Shown: positions 1-9,350 of the stretch, in pieces
How the letters are laid out: each line of letters starts with the position of its first letter
How positions within the stretch are numbered: the first letter of the stretch is position 1
Assembly (NCBI GenBank): GCA_018195615.1
Contig: JAGTPG010000002.1
Location: 1,488,001 to 1,552,000, forward strand
Length of the DNA stretch: 64,000 nt
Origin: Streptomyces tuirus
GTDB taxonomy: Bacteria > Actinomycetota > Actinomycetes > Streptomycetales > Streptomycetaceae
Direction of reading: 5' to 3'
Made by a program: the position numbers and the translations under genes
The notes under the pieces: model-generated
Databases searched by the model: none
What the model was told of the DNA's origin: nothing
What the model saw: the letters and a program-made list of their open reading frames with translations, nothing else

Positions 1-435
1 GTGATCGTGATGTGCGCGCTCACCGAGGAGACCCATCACCTGGTCGATGCCCGCCGGCTCGCCCTGATGAAGCCCTCGGCCGTCCTGCTCAACGTCGCCC
101 GCGGCCCCATCGTGGACGAGAAGGCGCTGATCGAGGCGCTGCGCGTGCGCCGTATCCGCGCCGCCGGGCTCGACGTGTTCGAGAGCGAGCCGCCCGCGCC
201 GGACAACCCGCTGCTGACTATGGACAACGTCGTTCTGAGCCCGCACGCGCTGGCCTGGACGGACGAGATGTCGGCCGGCAACGGCGGCAGCGCGGTGCGG
301 GCGATCCTCGACATCGCCGACGGACGCCCCCCTCGCTTCGTCGTCAACCGCGACGCCCTCGACCTGGCCGCCGTCAAGGAACGGCTGGAGACACTGGCAG
401 CCCGCGGCCCGGCCCCACTGGGAGCTTCCTCATGA
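1..435 (+). CDS. D-2-hydroxyacid dehydrogenase, C-terminal part
   Basis: This is the 144-residue C-terminal part of an NAD-dependent D-isomer 2-hydroxyacid dehydrogenase; its N-terminal half lies left of the window. The cofactor-domain signature LLNVARGPIVDEKALIEAL is followed by the catalytic glutamate region GLDVFESEP and the catalytic histidine in SPHALAW, in the usual order and spacing. Family members reduce 2-keto acids such as glyoxylate, hydroxypyruvate or 2-ketogluconate in the cytoplasm. The stop overlaps the ATG of the next dehydrogenase (ATGA), so the two are probably translationally coupled. The neighbours suggest a sugar-acid substrate; the exact one cannot be read from the sequence. 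Confidence 0.85.
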   Translation: MIVMCALTEETHHLVDARRLALMKPSAVLLNVARGPIVDEKALIEALRVRRIRAAGLDVFESEPPAPDNPLLTMDNVVLSPHALAWTDEMSAGNGGSAVRAILDIADGRPPRFVVNRDALDLAAVKERLETLAARGPAPLGASS

Positions 436-1379
436 CGGCCGAAGCGAAGATGACCGTCGCGTCACAGACCGTCGGCTTCCTGGGGCTCGGCGCGATGGGC
501 CTCCCCATGGCGACCAACCTGGTCAAGGCCGGGTTCGACGTCATCGCCTGGAACCGCAGCCGCCCGGCGCTGGAAGCGGCCGGCGCGGCCGGATGCCGTA
601 CGGCCGCCGACCCGGCCGAGGTGGCCGCCGCCACGTCCGTGGTCATCACCATGCTGCCCGACCTCCCGCAGGTCGAAGCGCTGCTCCAGGCCGGGGACGG
701 ACTCCTCGCCCCGCCCGGCCGGGCGATGGACACCCTGGTCGTCATGGGCACGGTCTCCCCCGTCCGGGTGCGGGCCCTGGCCGGCGACCTGACCGCACGC
801 GGCGTCACGGTCGTCGACGCCCCTGTCAGCGGGGGCGTGACCGGCGCCGCGCAAGGCACCTTGTCGGTCATGGTGGGCGCCGAACCGGCTCCCTACGACA
901 GGGTCCTGCCCTACCTGGAGGCCATGGGCGGGACGGTGCGCCGCATGGGCGGTGTCGGCGCCGGTTCGCTCACCAAAGCGTGCAACCAGCTCGTCGTCGC
1001 GGGCACGCTCGTCTCCCTCGCCGAGGCGGTGCTGCTCGCCGAACGCGGCGGACTGGACACCGAGGCCCTGCTGGACGTACTGGCCGGCGGCCTCGCCCGC
1101 TCCGAGGTCCTCACCCAGAAGCACCACCACCTCTCCCACAGCGACTTCACCGCCTCAGGGCCCGCGCGCTACCTGCTGAAGGACCTCGGTTTCGTGCAGG
1201 ACAGCGCCGACGACGAGCGGGTCTCCCTCCCGCTCGCCGACACCGTCACCGGGCTGTACCGAGCCGTCGAGGACCAGGGCCTGGGCGAATACGACAACAG
1301 CGTCGTCCTGCGGCTCCTCCGAGGCGCCGAGCCCGCGGGCGCACGCGAGATCCCACACCCGTACCACACGAAGGGCTGA
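432..1379 (+). CDS. NAD(P)-dependent beta-hydroxyacid dehydrogenase (HIBADH / tartronate-semialdehyde reductase family)
   Basis: A 315-residue cytoplasmic oxidoreductase of the 3-hydroxyisobutyrate dehydrogenase superfamily. The Rossmann motif GFLGLGAMGLPMATNL starts near residue 14. The substrate-binding signature DAPVSGGVTGAAQGTL lies near residue 125, and the catalytic lysine is in GSLTKACNQLVV. The start is the ATG at 432, which overlaps the preceding stop; the reading frame is open further upstream but that part is antisense-like and overlaps the previous gene. It is followed after 3 bases by a 6-phosphogluconate dehydrogenase homologue, so the three genes are one operon. Reduction of tartronate semialdehyde or a related sugar-acid intermediate is likely; the substrate is inferred only from context. 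Confidence 0.85.
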   Translation: MTAEAKMTVASQTVGFLGLGAMGLPMATNLVKAGFDVIAWNRSRPALEAAGAAGCRTAADPAEVAAATSVVITMLPDLPQVEALLQAGDGLLAPPGRAMDTLVVMGTVSPVRVRALAGDLTARGVTVVDAPVSGGVTGAAQGTLSVMVGAEPAPYDRVLPYLEAMGGTVRRMGGVGAGSLTKACNQLVVAGTLVSLAEAVLLAERGGLDTEALLDVLAGGLARSEVLTQKHHHLSHSDFTASGPARYLLKDLGFVQDSADDERVSLPLADTVTGLYRAVEDQGLGEYDNSVVLRLLRGAEPAGAREIPHPYHTKG

Positions 1380-1382
1380 ACC

Positions 1383-2269
1383 ATGCAGGTAGGAATCGTC
1401 GGACTGGGCCGCATGGGCGGCAACATGGCCGCACGTTGGCGCGACCGCGGGCACGAGGTGCTCGGCTACAGCCGCACCTCCCCGACCGTGACGTGTCGTC
1501 CCTGGAGGAACTCGCCCAGAAGCTCGCCGCCCCGCGCGTGGTGTGGCTGATGCTCCCGGCGGGCGATCCGACTCGTGACGCTCTGCGGCAGCTGGCGAGT
1601 CTGCTGTCCCCCGGCGACGTGGTCGTCGAGGGCGGCAACTCCCGTTTCAGCGACGACACCGAGCACGCCGCGCTGCTCGCCGAACACGGCATCGGGTACG
1701 TCGACTGCGGCGTCAGCGGTGGCGTCTGGGGCCGCGAGAACGGTTACGCCGTGATGTGCGGCGGCTCGGACGAGCATGTGAAGCGGGTCTGGCCGCTGCT
1801 TCGGTCACTGGCCCCGGAGGAGGACGGCATCGTCCACGCCGGCCCGGTCGGCGCGGGCCACTACGCCAAGATGGTCCACAACGGCATCGAGTACGGCATG
1901 ATGCAGGCCCTCGCCGAGGGCTACGAACTGCTGGAGGCCAGCGAGTACGTGCCCGACGTGCCGAAGGTGCTCGCCTCCTGGCGGCACGGCACGGTCGTGC
2001 GCTCCTGGCTGCTGGACCTGCAGGTGCGGGCCCTGGAGGCGGACCCCGAACTGGCCGCCTTGTCCGGCCGGGTGGACGACTCCGGGGAAGGCCGGTGGAC
2101 GGTCGAGGAGGCCGTGCGCCTCGCGGTCTCCGCGCCCGCCATGACGGCCGCGCTCTACGCCCGGTTCGCCTCCCGCAAGCCCAACGCCGCCCAGCTGAAG
2201 GCACTGGCGTCGATGCGGCAGCAGTTCGGCGGCCACGCCGTCCACGCGGCCGCCACCGACGGTAACTGA
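1383..2269 (+). CDS. gnd: 6-phosphogluconate dehydrogenase (decarboxylating), short form, frameshifted
   Basis: Translation from ATG 1383 begins MQVGIVGLGRMGGNMAARW, a 6PGDH Rossmann motif, and then loses frame at the CCCC run 1480-1483. The next frame continues DVSSLEELAQKLAAP, VVEGGNSRFSDD, DCGVSGGVWGRENGYAVM and the catalytic GHYAKMVHNGIEYGMM. Adding one C at the run restores a continuous protein of about 295 residues, the usual length of the short actinobacterial/Bacillus-type enzyme. The reaction is oxidative decarboxylation of 6-phosphogluconate to ribulose 5-phosphate. Together with the FGGY kinase and the idonate genes nearby it would complete gluconate catabolism. I see the break directly; that it is a sequence error and not a mutation is inferred from the many similar breaks in the window. 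Confidence 0.85.
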
Positions 2270-2346
2270 CACTCCATCAGCCGGATTCGGGTCCCTCGCC
2301 GACGGGGCCCGGGCCCGGTGGTCACGCACGCCGGAGGGATGCGCGA

Positions 2347-4728
2347 ATGCGCGGAGGGGACAGCAGGGCAGCGGCCCTGGTGGTGGCCGGGGCCTTGTTC
2401 ATGGAGTTCCTGGACGGCACGATCATCTCCACCGCGGCCCTGGACATGGCGGCCTCATTCCACGTCCGCCCGGTGGACATAGGCGTCACCATGACCGCCT
2501 ACCTCGTCACCGTCGCCGTGCTCATCCCGGTCAGCGGGTGGGCCGCGGACCGGTACGGCGCCCGCCGGGTGTTCACCTGGGCCATCGGGCTGTTCACCGT
2601 GGCCTCGTTGCTGTGCGCCACCGCCACCAGCCTGCCGGAACTGGTCGCCATGCGCGTGCTGCAGGGCGCGGGCGGCGCGATGATGGTCCCCGTCGGCCGG
2701 CTGGTGGTGCTGCGCGGCACCGCCAAGCCGGACCTGCTGCGCAAGGTCGCCTACCTCACCTGGCCGGCACTGGTCGCCCCCGTGCTGGCGCCCGTGCTCG
2801 GCGGCCTGTTCACCACCTACGCCTCCTGGCGCTGGATCTTCCTGGTCAACGTCCCGCTCGGTGCGCTGGCCCTGGTACTCGCGCTGCGGCTGATCCCCTG
2901 CGGACCGCGGGAGCCGGACCGCCCACCGCTGGACCTGGTCGGCTTTCTGCTCGGCGGGTCAGGGGTCGCCGCGCTGGTCTACGGCATGGAGCTTCTCGGC
3001 ACCCAGCCGCCCGAGTGGGCCGTCGCGGGCGGCGCCACAGCGGCAGGGGCGCTGCTGTGCGCGCTGGCCGCCCGTCATCTGCTGCGCGCCAGGCACCCGC
3101 TGATCGATCTGCGGACCCTTCGGGTGCGGACCTTCCTCGTCTCCAACGCGGGCGGGGCGCTGTTCCGCGCCGCGATCACCACGGTTCCGTTCCTGCTGCC
3201 CCTGATGTTCCAGGGGGCCCTCGGCTGGAGCGCCGCCGCGTCGGGTCTGGCGCTCATCGGCGTCTTCGCCGGCAACATCGCCGTCAAGCCGTTCACCACG
3301 CCGTTGTTGCGGCGCTTCGGCTTCCGCAGGGTGCTGGTGGTCAACGGGGCCACGACGGCGGTCACTTTCGTCCTGTGCGGACTGATCGGCGCCGGCACAC
3401 CTGTGGCGGCAGTGGTCGCCACGTTGCTCGTCAGCGGCGTGTGCCGGTCCATCTCGCTGACCGGCTACACCACGATCGCCTTCGCCGACATCGACGCGGA
3501 CCGGACCAGTACCGCCAACGCCCTGTCCAGCACAGTCCAGCAGTTGGCGACCGGTATGGGCGTGGCCTTCGCGGCACTCGCCCTGCGGGCCGCCGACCCG
3601 CTCTCCTCACTCGTCGGCCTGCGGGGGCCCGCGGCGCCGTACCAGGTGGCGTTCATGCTGCTGGCGCTGCTCCCGCTGGTCGCCGTGGCCGAGGCCGTAC
3701 GTCTGCCGTCCGACGCCGGATCGTCCGTCACCGGTCCCGGCCGAGTTCACCCGGCCGGTCCTCCGCGCCGGGTGTCCGACCGCTCGGCACGCCGAGCCGC
3801 GTCCGCCGGGCCGCACCAGCAGCACCACCGCGACCGTCGCCTTCACAACCACAGGAGGTTGTATGTCCACGCAGGAAGGCCAGCCAGGTCAGAGAGGTCA
3901 TGGACGCCGGATCGACGACACGGACAGCACCACGGCCTCCTCACCACGGCCGGCGATGCGGCGCCGGGCGTTGCTCACCGCGGCCGCCGGTGTCACGGTC
4001 GCCACCACCGCGGGAACGGCGTCCGCCGCCGGCGCGTCCGTCGCGGGAAGCAGCGTTCAGGAAGGGGCCACTGCATCGAGTACGGCGGTATCGGACACCG
4101 CCGCGGCCACGACCGGGACCTCCGCCTCCTACGCTTCGATCCTCGCGCATCCAGCGGGCGGCGCGCCGAGCCCGGTCAAGGAACTGACGCCCTTCCTGGA
4201 CCCGTTGACCATCCCGCCGACCGCCCGCCCGACGCGCGGGGCCGACGGCGTCCACAACCTCACGGTGGAGATGCGCACGGCGACGGTCTCCCTGCACTCG
4301 CAGCTCCCGCCCACGGTGGTGTGGGCGTACGAGGGGCACGCGCCGGGGCCGACCATCGATGTCCGCCGGGGCGAGCGGCTGCGCGTCGCCTGGGTGAACA
4401 GACTGACCGGCACGATCCCGCTGACGGCGGTGCAGGTGCCGAACGCCCAGCAGACCCCGGCCGTGTGGGATCAGCCCGGACGCGGCGGAGCCGCGCCCAT
4501 GGCGGACATCCGGAGTTTGCGCCCGTGGCCCGTGACGCACCTGCATGGTGCCCTCACCGGCAGCGGCAACGACGGCTGGCCCGAGAACGTCCTGGAGCCG
4601 GGTGCCGCACAGGTGTCGGAGTACCGCAACGACCAGCCGGCGACGGCGCTCTTCTACCACGACCACGCGATGGCGGTCACCCGGTGGAGCGTGATGGCCG
4701 GGCTGCAGGGGATGTACATCGTCCGTGA
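2347..4728 (+). CDS. MFS transporter (DHA2/EmrB-QacA type) with lost stop codon
   Basis: The first ~450 codons (to about 3735) encode a polytopic membrane protein of the major facilitator superfamily. It has an N-terminal FMEFLDGTIISTAAL (the first-helix motif of DHA2 drug/H+ antiporters), SGWAADRYGARRVF (motif A) and WRWIFLVNVPLGALAL, followed by many further hydrophobic segments. After the hydrophobic part the frame stays open to 4728, 866 bases into the multicopper oxidase gene; that tail is Arg/His-rich and looks like out-of-frame translation. None of the three forward frames has a stop between about 3700 and 3863, so the true stop is missing from this sequence. Substrate unknown; export of a drug or metabolite is the family role. 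Confidence 0.75.
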   Translation: MRGGDSRAAALVVAGALFMEFLDGTIISTAALDMAASFHVRPVDIGVTMTAYLVTVAVLIPVSGWAADRYGARRVFTWAIGLFTVASLLCATATSLPELVAMRVLQGAGGAMMVPVGRLVVLRGTAKPDLLRKVAYLTWPALVAPVLAPVLGGLFTTYASWRWIFLVNVPLGALALVLALRLIPCGPREPDRPPLDLVGFLLGGSGVAALVYGMELLGTQPPEWAVAGGATAAGALLCALAARHLLRARHPLIDLRTLRVRTFLVSNAGGALFRAAITTVPFLLPLMFQGALGWSAAASGLALIGVFAGNIAVKPFTTPLLRRFGFRRVLVVNGATTAVTFVLCGLIGAGTPVAAVVATLLVSGVCRSISLTGYTTIAFADIDADRTSTANALSSTVQQLATGMGVAFAALALRAADPLSSLVGLRGPAAPYQVAFMLLALLPLVAVAEAVRLPSDAGSSVTGPGRVHPAGPPRRVSDRSARRAASAGPHQQHHRDRRLHNHRRLYVHAGRPARSERSWTPDRRHGQHHGLLTTAGDAAPGVAHRGRRCHGRHHRGNGVRRRRVRRGKQRSGRGHCIEYGGIGHRRGHDRDLRLLRFDPRASSGRRAEPGQGTDALPGPVDHPADRPPDARGRRRPQPHGGDAHGDGLPALAAPAHGGVGVRGARAGADHRCPPGRAAARRLGEQTDRHDPADGGAGAERPADPGRVGSARTRRSRAHGGHPEFAPVARDAPAWCPHRQRQRRLARERPGAGCRTGVGVPQRPAGDGALLPRPRDGGHPVERDGRAAGDVHRP

Positions 4729-6001
4729 CGACGAAGAGGACGCCCTGGGCCTGCCCGGCGGCCGGTACGAGGTGCCGCTGCTGCTCGCCGACCGCAATCT
4801 GGAGACTGACGCCGACGGCAATCTGACCGGCCGCCTGCTGCACAAGACCGTGGTCATCCAGAGCGAACCACTGTTGTGGCTGCGTGCCTTCACCGGCCCG
4901 TTCACCCTGGTCAACGGCACCGTCTGGCCGTATCTGGAGGTGAAGCCGCGCTGGTACCGCTTCCGGGTCGTCAACGGGGCCAACACCCGGCAGTACCGGC
5001 TGGCGCTCGTCGACGAGGACGGAAAGCCCGTGCCGTCCGGCAGCGTTTACCAGATCGGCACGGACGGCGGGCTGCTGCCGCGGCCGATCCCGGTCGACGA
5101 CGGTGTCACCCTGGCGGCCGCGGAACGCGCCGACCTCCTGATCGACTTCTCCGCCTTCCGGGGCCGGCGGCTGAGGCTGGTGAACACCAACGGCAACCCG
5201 GATCCGGGTCCATGGCCGCAGGTGATGGAGTTCCGGGTGTCCTCCACCCGGGTGAGTGACCCGTTCGTACTGCCCAAGCGGCTTTCGCGCAGCTACAAGC
5301 GGCTCACCGAGAGCAACCTTCCTGGGCACACCGACCGCCTGGTGGTGCTGACGCCGCAGGGTCCGGGCCAGGCGCTGTGCTGGGAGATGGAGAAGACCGA
5401 GGATGTCCCCGAAAAGCTGCCGACCGACGGCATCGTGCAGGTGAGGGAGAAGGACGGCATCGTCGCCACCTACCGCCGTACCGCGGCGGACTTCTACGAC
5501 CCGGTGCGCTTCTTCGTCCGCGCCCGCAGTTGGGAGCGGTGGCGCTTCCTGCACGTGGCGCCCTCCGGCTGGGCGCACCCGATGCACATCCACACGACCA
5601 GCTTCCAGATCCTGGAGCGGCAGACCTACGACGTCAGCGGCTTCAAGACGTTCACCATGGCCGACGGAAGCATCGGCTGCGGCACCGCCACTCCGGTGGT
5701 GTGGACCGGCGCCGGCACCGTGTTGCCCGCCGAGGAGGGCTGGAAGGACACCGTGCGGGCGAACGCGGGCGAACTGGTCACCGTGGTCGGGTACTTCGGC
5801 GACACCGCAGGCAAGTACGTCTACCACTGTCACATGCTGGAGCACGAGGACATGGGGATGATGCGGCAGTTCGTCGTCCTGCCGGGGCAGATCCAAGACG
5901 TCATGGCGTCCATGGAGCACATGGGCATGGGCTCGATGGACGACTCGGGGACGTCCGGGACCGGCATGCCGTCCACGGGAACCACAGAAGGGTCCCGCTG
6001 A
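3863..6001 (+). CDS. Secreted multicopper oxidase (CotA / phenoxazinone-synthase / bilirubin-oxidase type)
   Basis: A 712-residue three-cupredoxin oxidase. The ATG at 3863 follows a perfect AGGAGG at 3853-3858. Residues ~30-60 hold a twin-arginine-type signal (AMRRRALLTAAAG then an Ala-rich stretch), so export by Tat with copper loaded in the cytoplasm is likely. All four copper motifs are visible in order: HLHG, FYHDHAM, HPMHIH and YHCHMLEHEDMGMM, giving the T1 and T2/T3 sites with a Met as probable axial ligand. The C-terminus is Met/Gly-rich (HMGMGSMDD), which may bind extra copper. Family members oxidise phenolics, bilirubin or o-aminophenols with O2. It overlaps the run-on frame of the upstream MFS gene. 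Confidence 0.9.
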   Translation: MSTQEGQPGQRGHGRRIDDTDSTTASSPRPAMRRRALLTAAAGVTVATTAGTASAAGASVAGSSVQEGATASSTAVSDTAAATTGTSASYASILAHPAGGAPSPVKELTPFLDPLTIPPTARPTRGADGVHNLTVEMRTATVSLHSQLPPTVVWAYEGHAPGPTIDVRRGERLRVAWVNRLTGTIPLTAVQVPNAQQTPAVWDQPGRGGAAPMADIRSLRPWPVTHLHGALTGSGNDGWPENVLEPGAAQVSEYRNDQPATALFYHDHAMAVTRWSVMAGLQGMYIVRDDEEDALGLPGGRYEVPLLLADRNLETDADGNLTGRLLHKTVVIQSEPLLWLRAFTGPFTLVNGTVWPYLEVKPRWYRFRVVNGANTRQYRLALVDEDGKPVPSGSVYQIGTDGGLLPRPIPVDDGVTLAAAERADLLIDFSAFRGRRLRLVNTNGNPDPGPWPQVMEFRVSSTRVSDPFVLPKRLSRSYKRLTESNLPGHTDRLVVLTPQGPGQALCWEMEKTEDVPEKLPTDGIVQVREKDGIVATYRRTAADFYDPVRFFVRARSWERWRFLHVAPSGWAHPMHIHTTSFQILERQTYDVSGFKTFTMADGSIGCGTATPVVWTGAGTVLPAEEGWKDTVRANAGELVTVVGYFGDTAGKYVYHCHMLEHEDMGMMRQFVVLPGQIQDVMASMEHMGMGSMDDSGTSGTGMPSTGTTEGSR

Positions 6002-6017
6002 CGGACGCGTCACCCGA

Positions 6018-6037
6018 CGCGGCGCGCCGGCGCCGCG
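6018..6037. terminator. Hairpin between convergent genes
   Basis: Perfect 8-bp arms CGCGGCGC (6018-6025) and GCGCCGCG (6030-6037) with a GCCG loop lie between the stops of the oxidase (6001) and the convergent kinase (6109). There is no U-run, as is usual in Streptomyces. It probably serves as a bidirectional terminator. Confidence 0.55.
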
Positions 6038-6108
6038 GTTTCCACCCCGGTGCCGGCAGCGGCATGGAACACGCCGACCCTGGCGGCGCTCCCAAGCACG
6101 GGCGTGCG

Positions 6109-7589
6109 CTACGCAGTGAACTCACGCAGCATCCGGTGCAGCCGCTCGACCCGCGGCCGTACGTCGGCCATCCGCCGGACGGCCTTCCGGTCCGGCCGGA
6201 CGGTGCTGTGTGGCCGGGACCAGACATCGGCGGGCAGGGCAGCCAGGTCGGGCACGGCGCCGAGCGCTCGCCAGCCGAGGAGTGCGGCGCCGAACCCGGA
6301 TCCGGCGGTGTCGTCCGTGATACCGAGCGGCATGTCGAGAGCCGCCGCCACGATCTCCGCCCACAGGGACGACCGCAGTGCCCCGCCGGTGGCGCGTACG
6401 GAGGTGATCGGCGCTCCGGTGGCGACGACCGAGTCCCGCACCAGTGCCAGTTGCTGCCCGACGCCCTCGATCATGGCCCGGGTCATGTGGGCTCTGCCGT
6501 GCCCGCGTCGCAGCCCGACCAGGGCGCCCCGGGCGTCGGGGTCCCACCAGGGGGCGCGTTCGCCGAGGAGGTGTGGCAGCGCGGTGAGGCCCTCGGAGCC
6601 GGGTTCGATCTCCGCGGCTTCCTTCATGAGGTCTGCCACATCGATGCCGCCGAACGACTCCGCGGCCCACTGAGCGACGACCCCGGCGTTGCTGACCGCC
6701 CCACCGAGCACCCACAGCCCGTCGGCGAGGTGGTAGCAGAAGACCCGGCACCTGTCGTCGACACCCGGCCGGTCGCGTACGACGCGGAGCGCGCCGCTGG
6801 TGCCCAGCGACAGCGCGGCCGTACCCGGGGTGACGGCGCCGACGGCGAGATTGGCGAGTGGCCCGTCCCCGGCGCCCGCGACCACCGGCAGCCCGGCGGG
6901 CAGCCCAGGGCGGCGGCCGGCTCGGGCAGCAGCGGGAACGCGGCCGTCGGCGATACGAGTTCGGGCAGCCGTCCGGCCGAAACTCTCGCGGTCTCCAGTG
7001 CCGACCCGTGCCAGTCGGTGGTACGGAGGTCCAACAGCCCGGTGGCGGAGGCACAGGAGTGGTCGGTGACCCGTCGGCCGGTGAACCGCGCCAGGACGTA
7101 GTCCTTCATCCCGCACCACACGTCCGCCCGTCGGTGAAGCTCCGGTTCGTGTGCGGCGAACCAGGCGAGCTTGGTCAGCGGGGCCATGGGGTGCACCGGG
7201 GTGCCCGTCGCCCGGTGGAGTTCTTCGCCGCCGTCGGCACGCAGTCGCCGGGTGATGTCGGCCGCGCGGGTGTCGGCCCAGCTCAGGGCGGGGGTGAGTG
7301 GTTCGCCGGAGGAATCCAGGGCGAGCAGGGTGTGCAGGGCCGCGCTGAAGGAGAGGCCCCGAACGGTCAGTCCGAGGCGCGTGCAGTGCTCGACGCTCTC
7401 TCGCACGGCGTCGAGCACCCCGGCCAGCACGGTCGCGGGGTCGTGGACGGCTTCTCCGTCCCGTCCGGTGCGCAGGGGCGCGGCGCGTTCGACGGTCGAC
7501 ACCGGGCGGTAGTCGGCGTCCACCGCGACCACCTTGGTGGCGGTGGTGCCCAGGTCGATGCCGAGCACCACCTCGCCGGCGTCTTTCAT
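6109..7589 (-). CDS. FGGY-family carbohydrate kinase, probable gluconokinase, frameshifted
   Basis: The product starts MKDAGEVVLGIDLGTTATK, the phosphate-1 motif of the FGGY/ASKHA kinases. It later shows LSWADTRAADI and GVVAQWAAESFGG, the adenosine/C-terminal motif VRATGGALRSSLWAEIVA, and a final GSGFGAALLGW. The frame breaks near 6904, where one C is missing after codons for PAAALG; repair gives about 493 residues, the normal family length. A GGAG sequence precedes ATG 7589. FGGY kinases phosphorylate sugars or sugar acids with ATP. Gluconate is proposed because idonate dehydrogenase, gluconate 5-dehydrogenase and 6PGDH homologues are within 12 kb, but xylulose or another substrate is possible. 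Confidence 0.8.
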
Positions 7590-7806
7590 CGGAGTCTCCG
7601 TTTCGGCTTGGTTCCCAGCACGCCGGTGGGGCGGATCGGGAGGGGGTTCGGTGGAGGCCCGCCCGGCGCCCGAGCCGGGGAACTCGGGACGGCGGGCGGG
7701 CGGACAAGGGGCGGACGGCCGCATCACCGACCATGGATGCCCGCCCCGGGCCCGGCAGCGGGGATCGCGGGGCGCGGGGCGGGCGGCTCTGGGTGCCGGA
7801 CCGGGG

Positions 7807-9150
7807 TCAGCGGGCGTCGGCGGGATCCGTGAGGTCCCGCCCGCGCGTCTCCGGCGTGGCGAAGGTCGTCAGGAAGGTGATGAGGGACAGCACCATCACG
7901 TAGCCGGCGAGCGGCCACCAGGAGTCGTCGAAGGCGAGCAGCAGGGTGGCGCCCAGCAGAGGGGCCACGCCCCCCGCGATGATCGCGCTGAACTCCCGGC
8001 CGATGGCCACGCCGGTGTAGCGGTGCCGCGCCCCGAACAGCTCGGCCAGCAGGGCACACTGGGAGCCGAGCATGCCGTTCACGCCGACGCCGATGCCGAC
8101 CGTGATCACGACGCAGATGAGCACCGTGCTGCCGGTGCTCATCAGCGCGAAGGCGGGGATGGCGAACAAGGCCTGGAACAGGGCGGCCCAGCGGTACAGC
8201 GGGACGCGGCCGATCCGGTCGGACACCATGCCGAACACGGGGATGGTGACGACACCGGCGATCGAGGCGCAGGCGACGGCGAGCGGGCCGACCGAGGAGG
8301 AGACGCCGACCACCGCGGTGACGTAGCTGATGCTGAAGGTGGAGTAGAGGTAGGAGGTGCCGTTCTCGGCCATCCGCAGGCCGAAGGTGATGAACAGGTT
8401 GCGGCGGCTGTTGACCATGAGGTCGCGCAACGGACGCTTACTGACCTCTCCGGCTTCCTCCAACTGCGCGAAGGCGGGGCTCTCCTCCAGCTTCAGCCGG
8501 ATGTAGACGGCGACCAGGATCAGCACCGCGCTCAGCAGGAACGGCACGCGCCACACCCAGCCGAACAGGACGTCTTCGTCCAGTTTCGCCAAGGGGACGA
8601 ACAGGGCTGTCGCGAGCAGCATGCCGACCTGGATGCCGACGAAGGGAAGAGCGGCGTAGTAACCGCGTCGGCTCGGCGGGGCGTACTCGGCCATCAAGGT
8701 GGAGGCGCCCGCCTGTTCGGCTCCGGCGCCGAAGCCCTGCAACAGTCGCAGCACCATCAAGAGGACGGGGCTCCACATGCCCGCTGTGTGATAGGTGGGC
8801 AGCAGCCCGATCGCGAAGGACGACCCGCCCATCAGGGCGACGGTGACGACCAACACGGTCTTGCGGCCGTACCGGTCGCCGAGCGAACCGAAGAACAGAC
8901 CGCCGAGAGGACGGGCGACAAAGCCGACCGCATAGGTGGCGAAGATGGCGACGAGCCCGACCGCGTCGCCGAGCCCCGGGAAGAAGAGGTGCTTGAACAC
9001 CAGCGCCGAGGCGATGCCGTAGATGGCGAAGTCGTAGTACTCGAGGGCACTGCCCACCGAGCTCGTGAAGAGCGCACGGCGGAGCCCCGGGTCTTTGTGG
9101 GTGCTGTCTCCTTCGGCGGAGCGGGAGGATGTCGTCGTCGGCAGCGTCAT
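7807..9150 (-). CDS. MHS-family MFS transporter (metabolite:H+ symporter)
   Basis: A 447-residue polytopic membrane protein. Typical MHS features are the N-terminal SSVGSALEYYDFAIYGIAS, FVARPLGGLFFGSLGDRYGRK (motif A between helices 2 and 3), RLLQGFGAGAEQAGAS, and the repeated motif A in the second half (GMVSDRIGR). Members import organic acids, betaines or sugar acids with protons. It is divergently transcribed from the dehydrogenase operon at 9351, and the 200-base gap holds a palindromic operator, so the transporter and operon are probably co-regulated. It would be the importer for the sugar acid degraded by the adjacent enzymes; this is an inference from position. Confidence 0.85.
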   Translation of the reverse strand: MTLPTTTSSRSAEGDSTHKDPGLRRALFTSSVGSALEYYDFAIYGIASALVFKHLFFPGLGDAVGLVAIFATYAVGFVARPLGGLFFGSLGDRYGRKTVLVVTVALMGGSSFAIGLLPTYHTAGMWSPVLLMVLRLLQGFGAGAEQAGASTLMAEYAPPSRRGYYAALPFVGIQVGMLLATALFVPLAKLDEDVLFGWVWRVPFLLSAVLILVAVYIRLKLEESPAFAQLEEAGEVSKRPLRDLMVNSRRNLFITFGLRMAENGTSYLYSTFSISYVTAVVGVSSSVGPLAVACASIAGVVTIPVFGMVSDRIGRVPLYRWAALFQALFAIPAFALMSTGSTVLICVVITVGIGVGVNGMLGSQCALLAELFGARHRYTGVAIGREFSAIIAGGVAPLLGATLLLAFDDSWWPLAGYVMVLSLITFLTTFATPETRGRDLTDPADAR

Positions 9151-9233
9151 GGATGCCGCCCTTCCATCTCACGGACGTGTCACACGCCGTTCATCTGGGG
9201 ACGACGGGACCGTAACAGGATGCGGCACTGATG

Positions 9234-9337
9234 CCAATATGCTGTTCAGAACTGATGGCCAGTTTCGCCTTTGCGCCACTGAAGTTGCCGATCTCCCCAT
9301 CTTCAGTCCAATATGCTGTACTCGTAACAGCATATGG
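9234..9337. promoter_or_regulatory. Divergent operator region with inverted and direct repeats
   Basis: Between the MHS transporter and the dehydrogenase operon, ATATGCTGT (9311-9319) and ACAGCATAT (9327-9335) form a perfect 9-bp inverted repeat with a 7-base spacer. The half-site CCAATATGCTGT recurs exactly at 9234-9245 and 9308-9319, and CGTAACAG recurs at 9211-9218 and 9323-9330. The layout suggests two regulator dimers controlling both directions. No regulator gene lies next to it in the window. Confidence 0.65.
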
Positions 9338-9350
9338 TTCAGGAGGTCAG

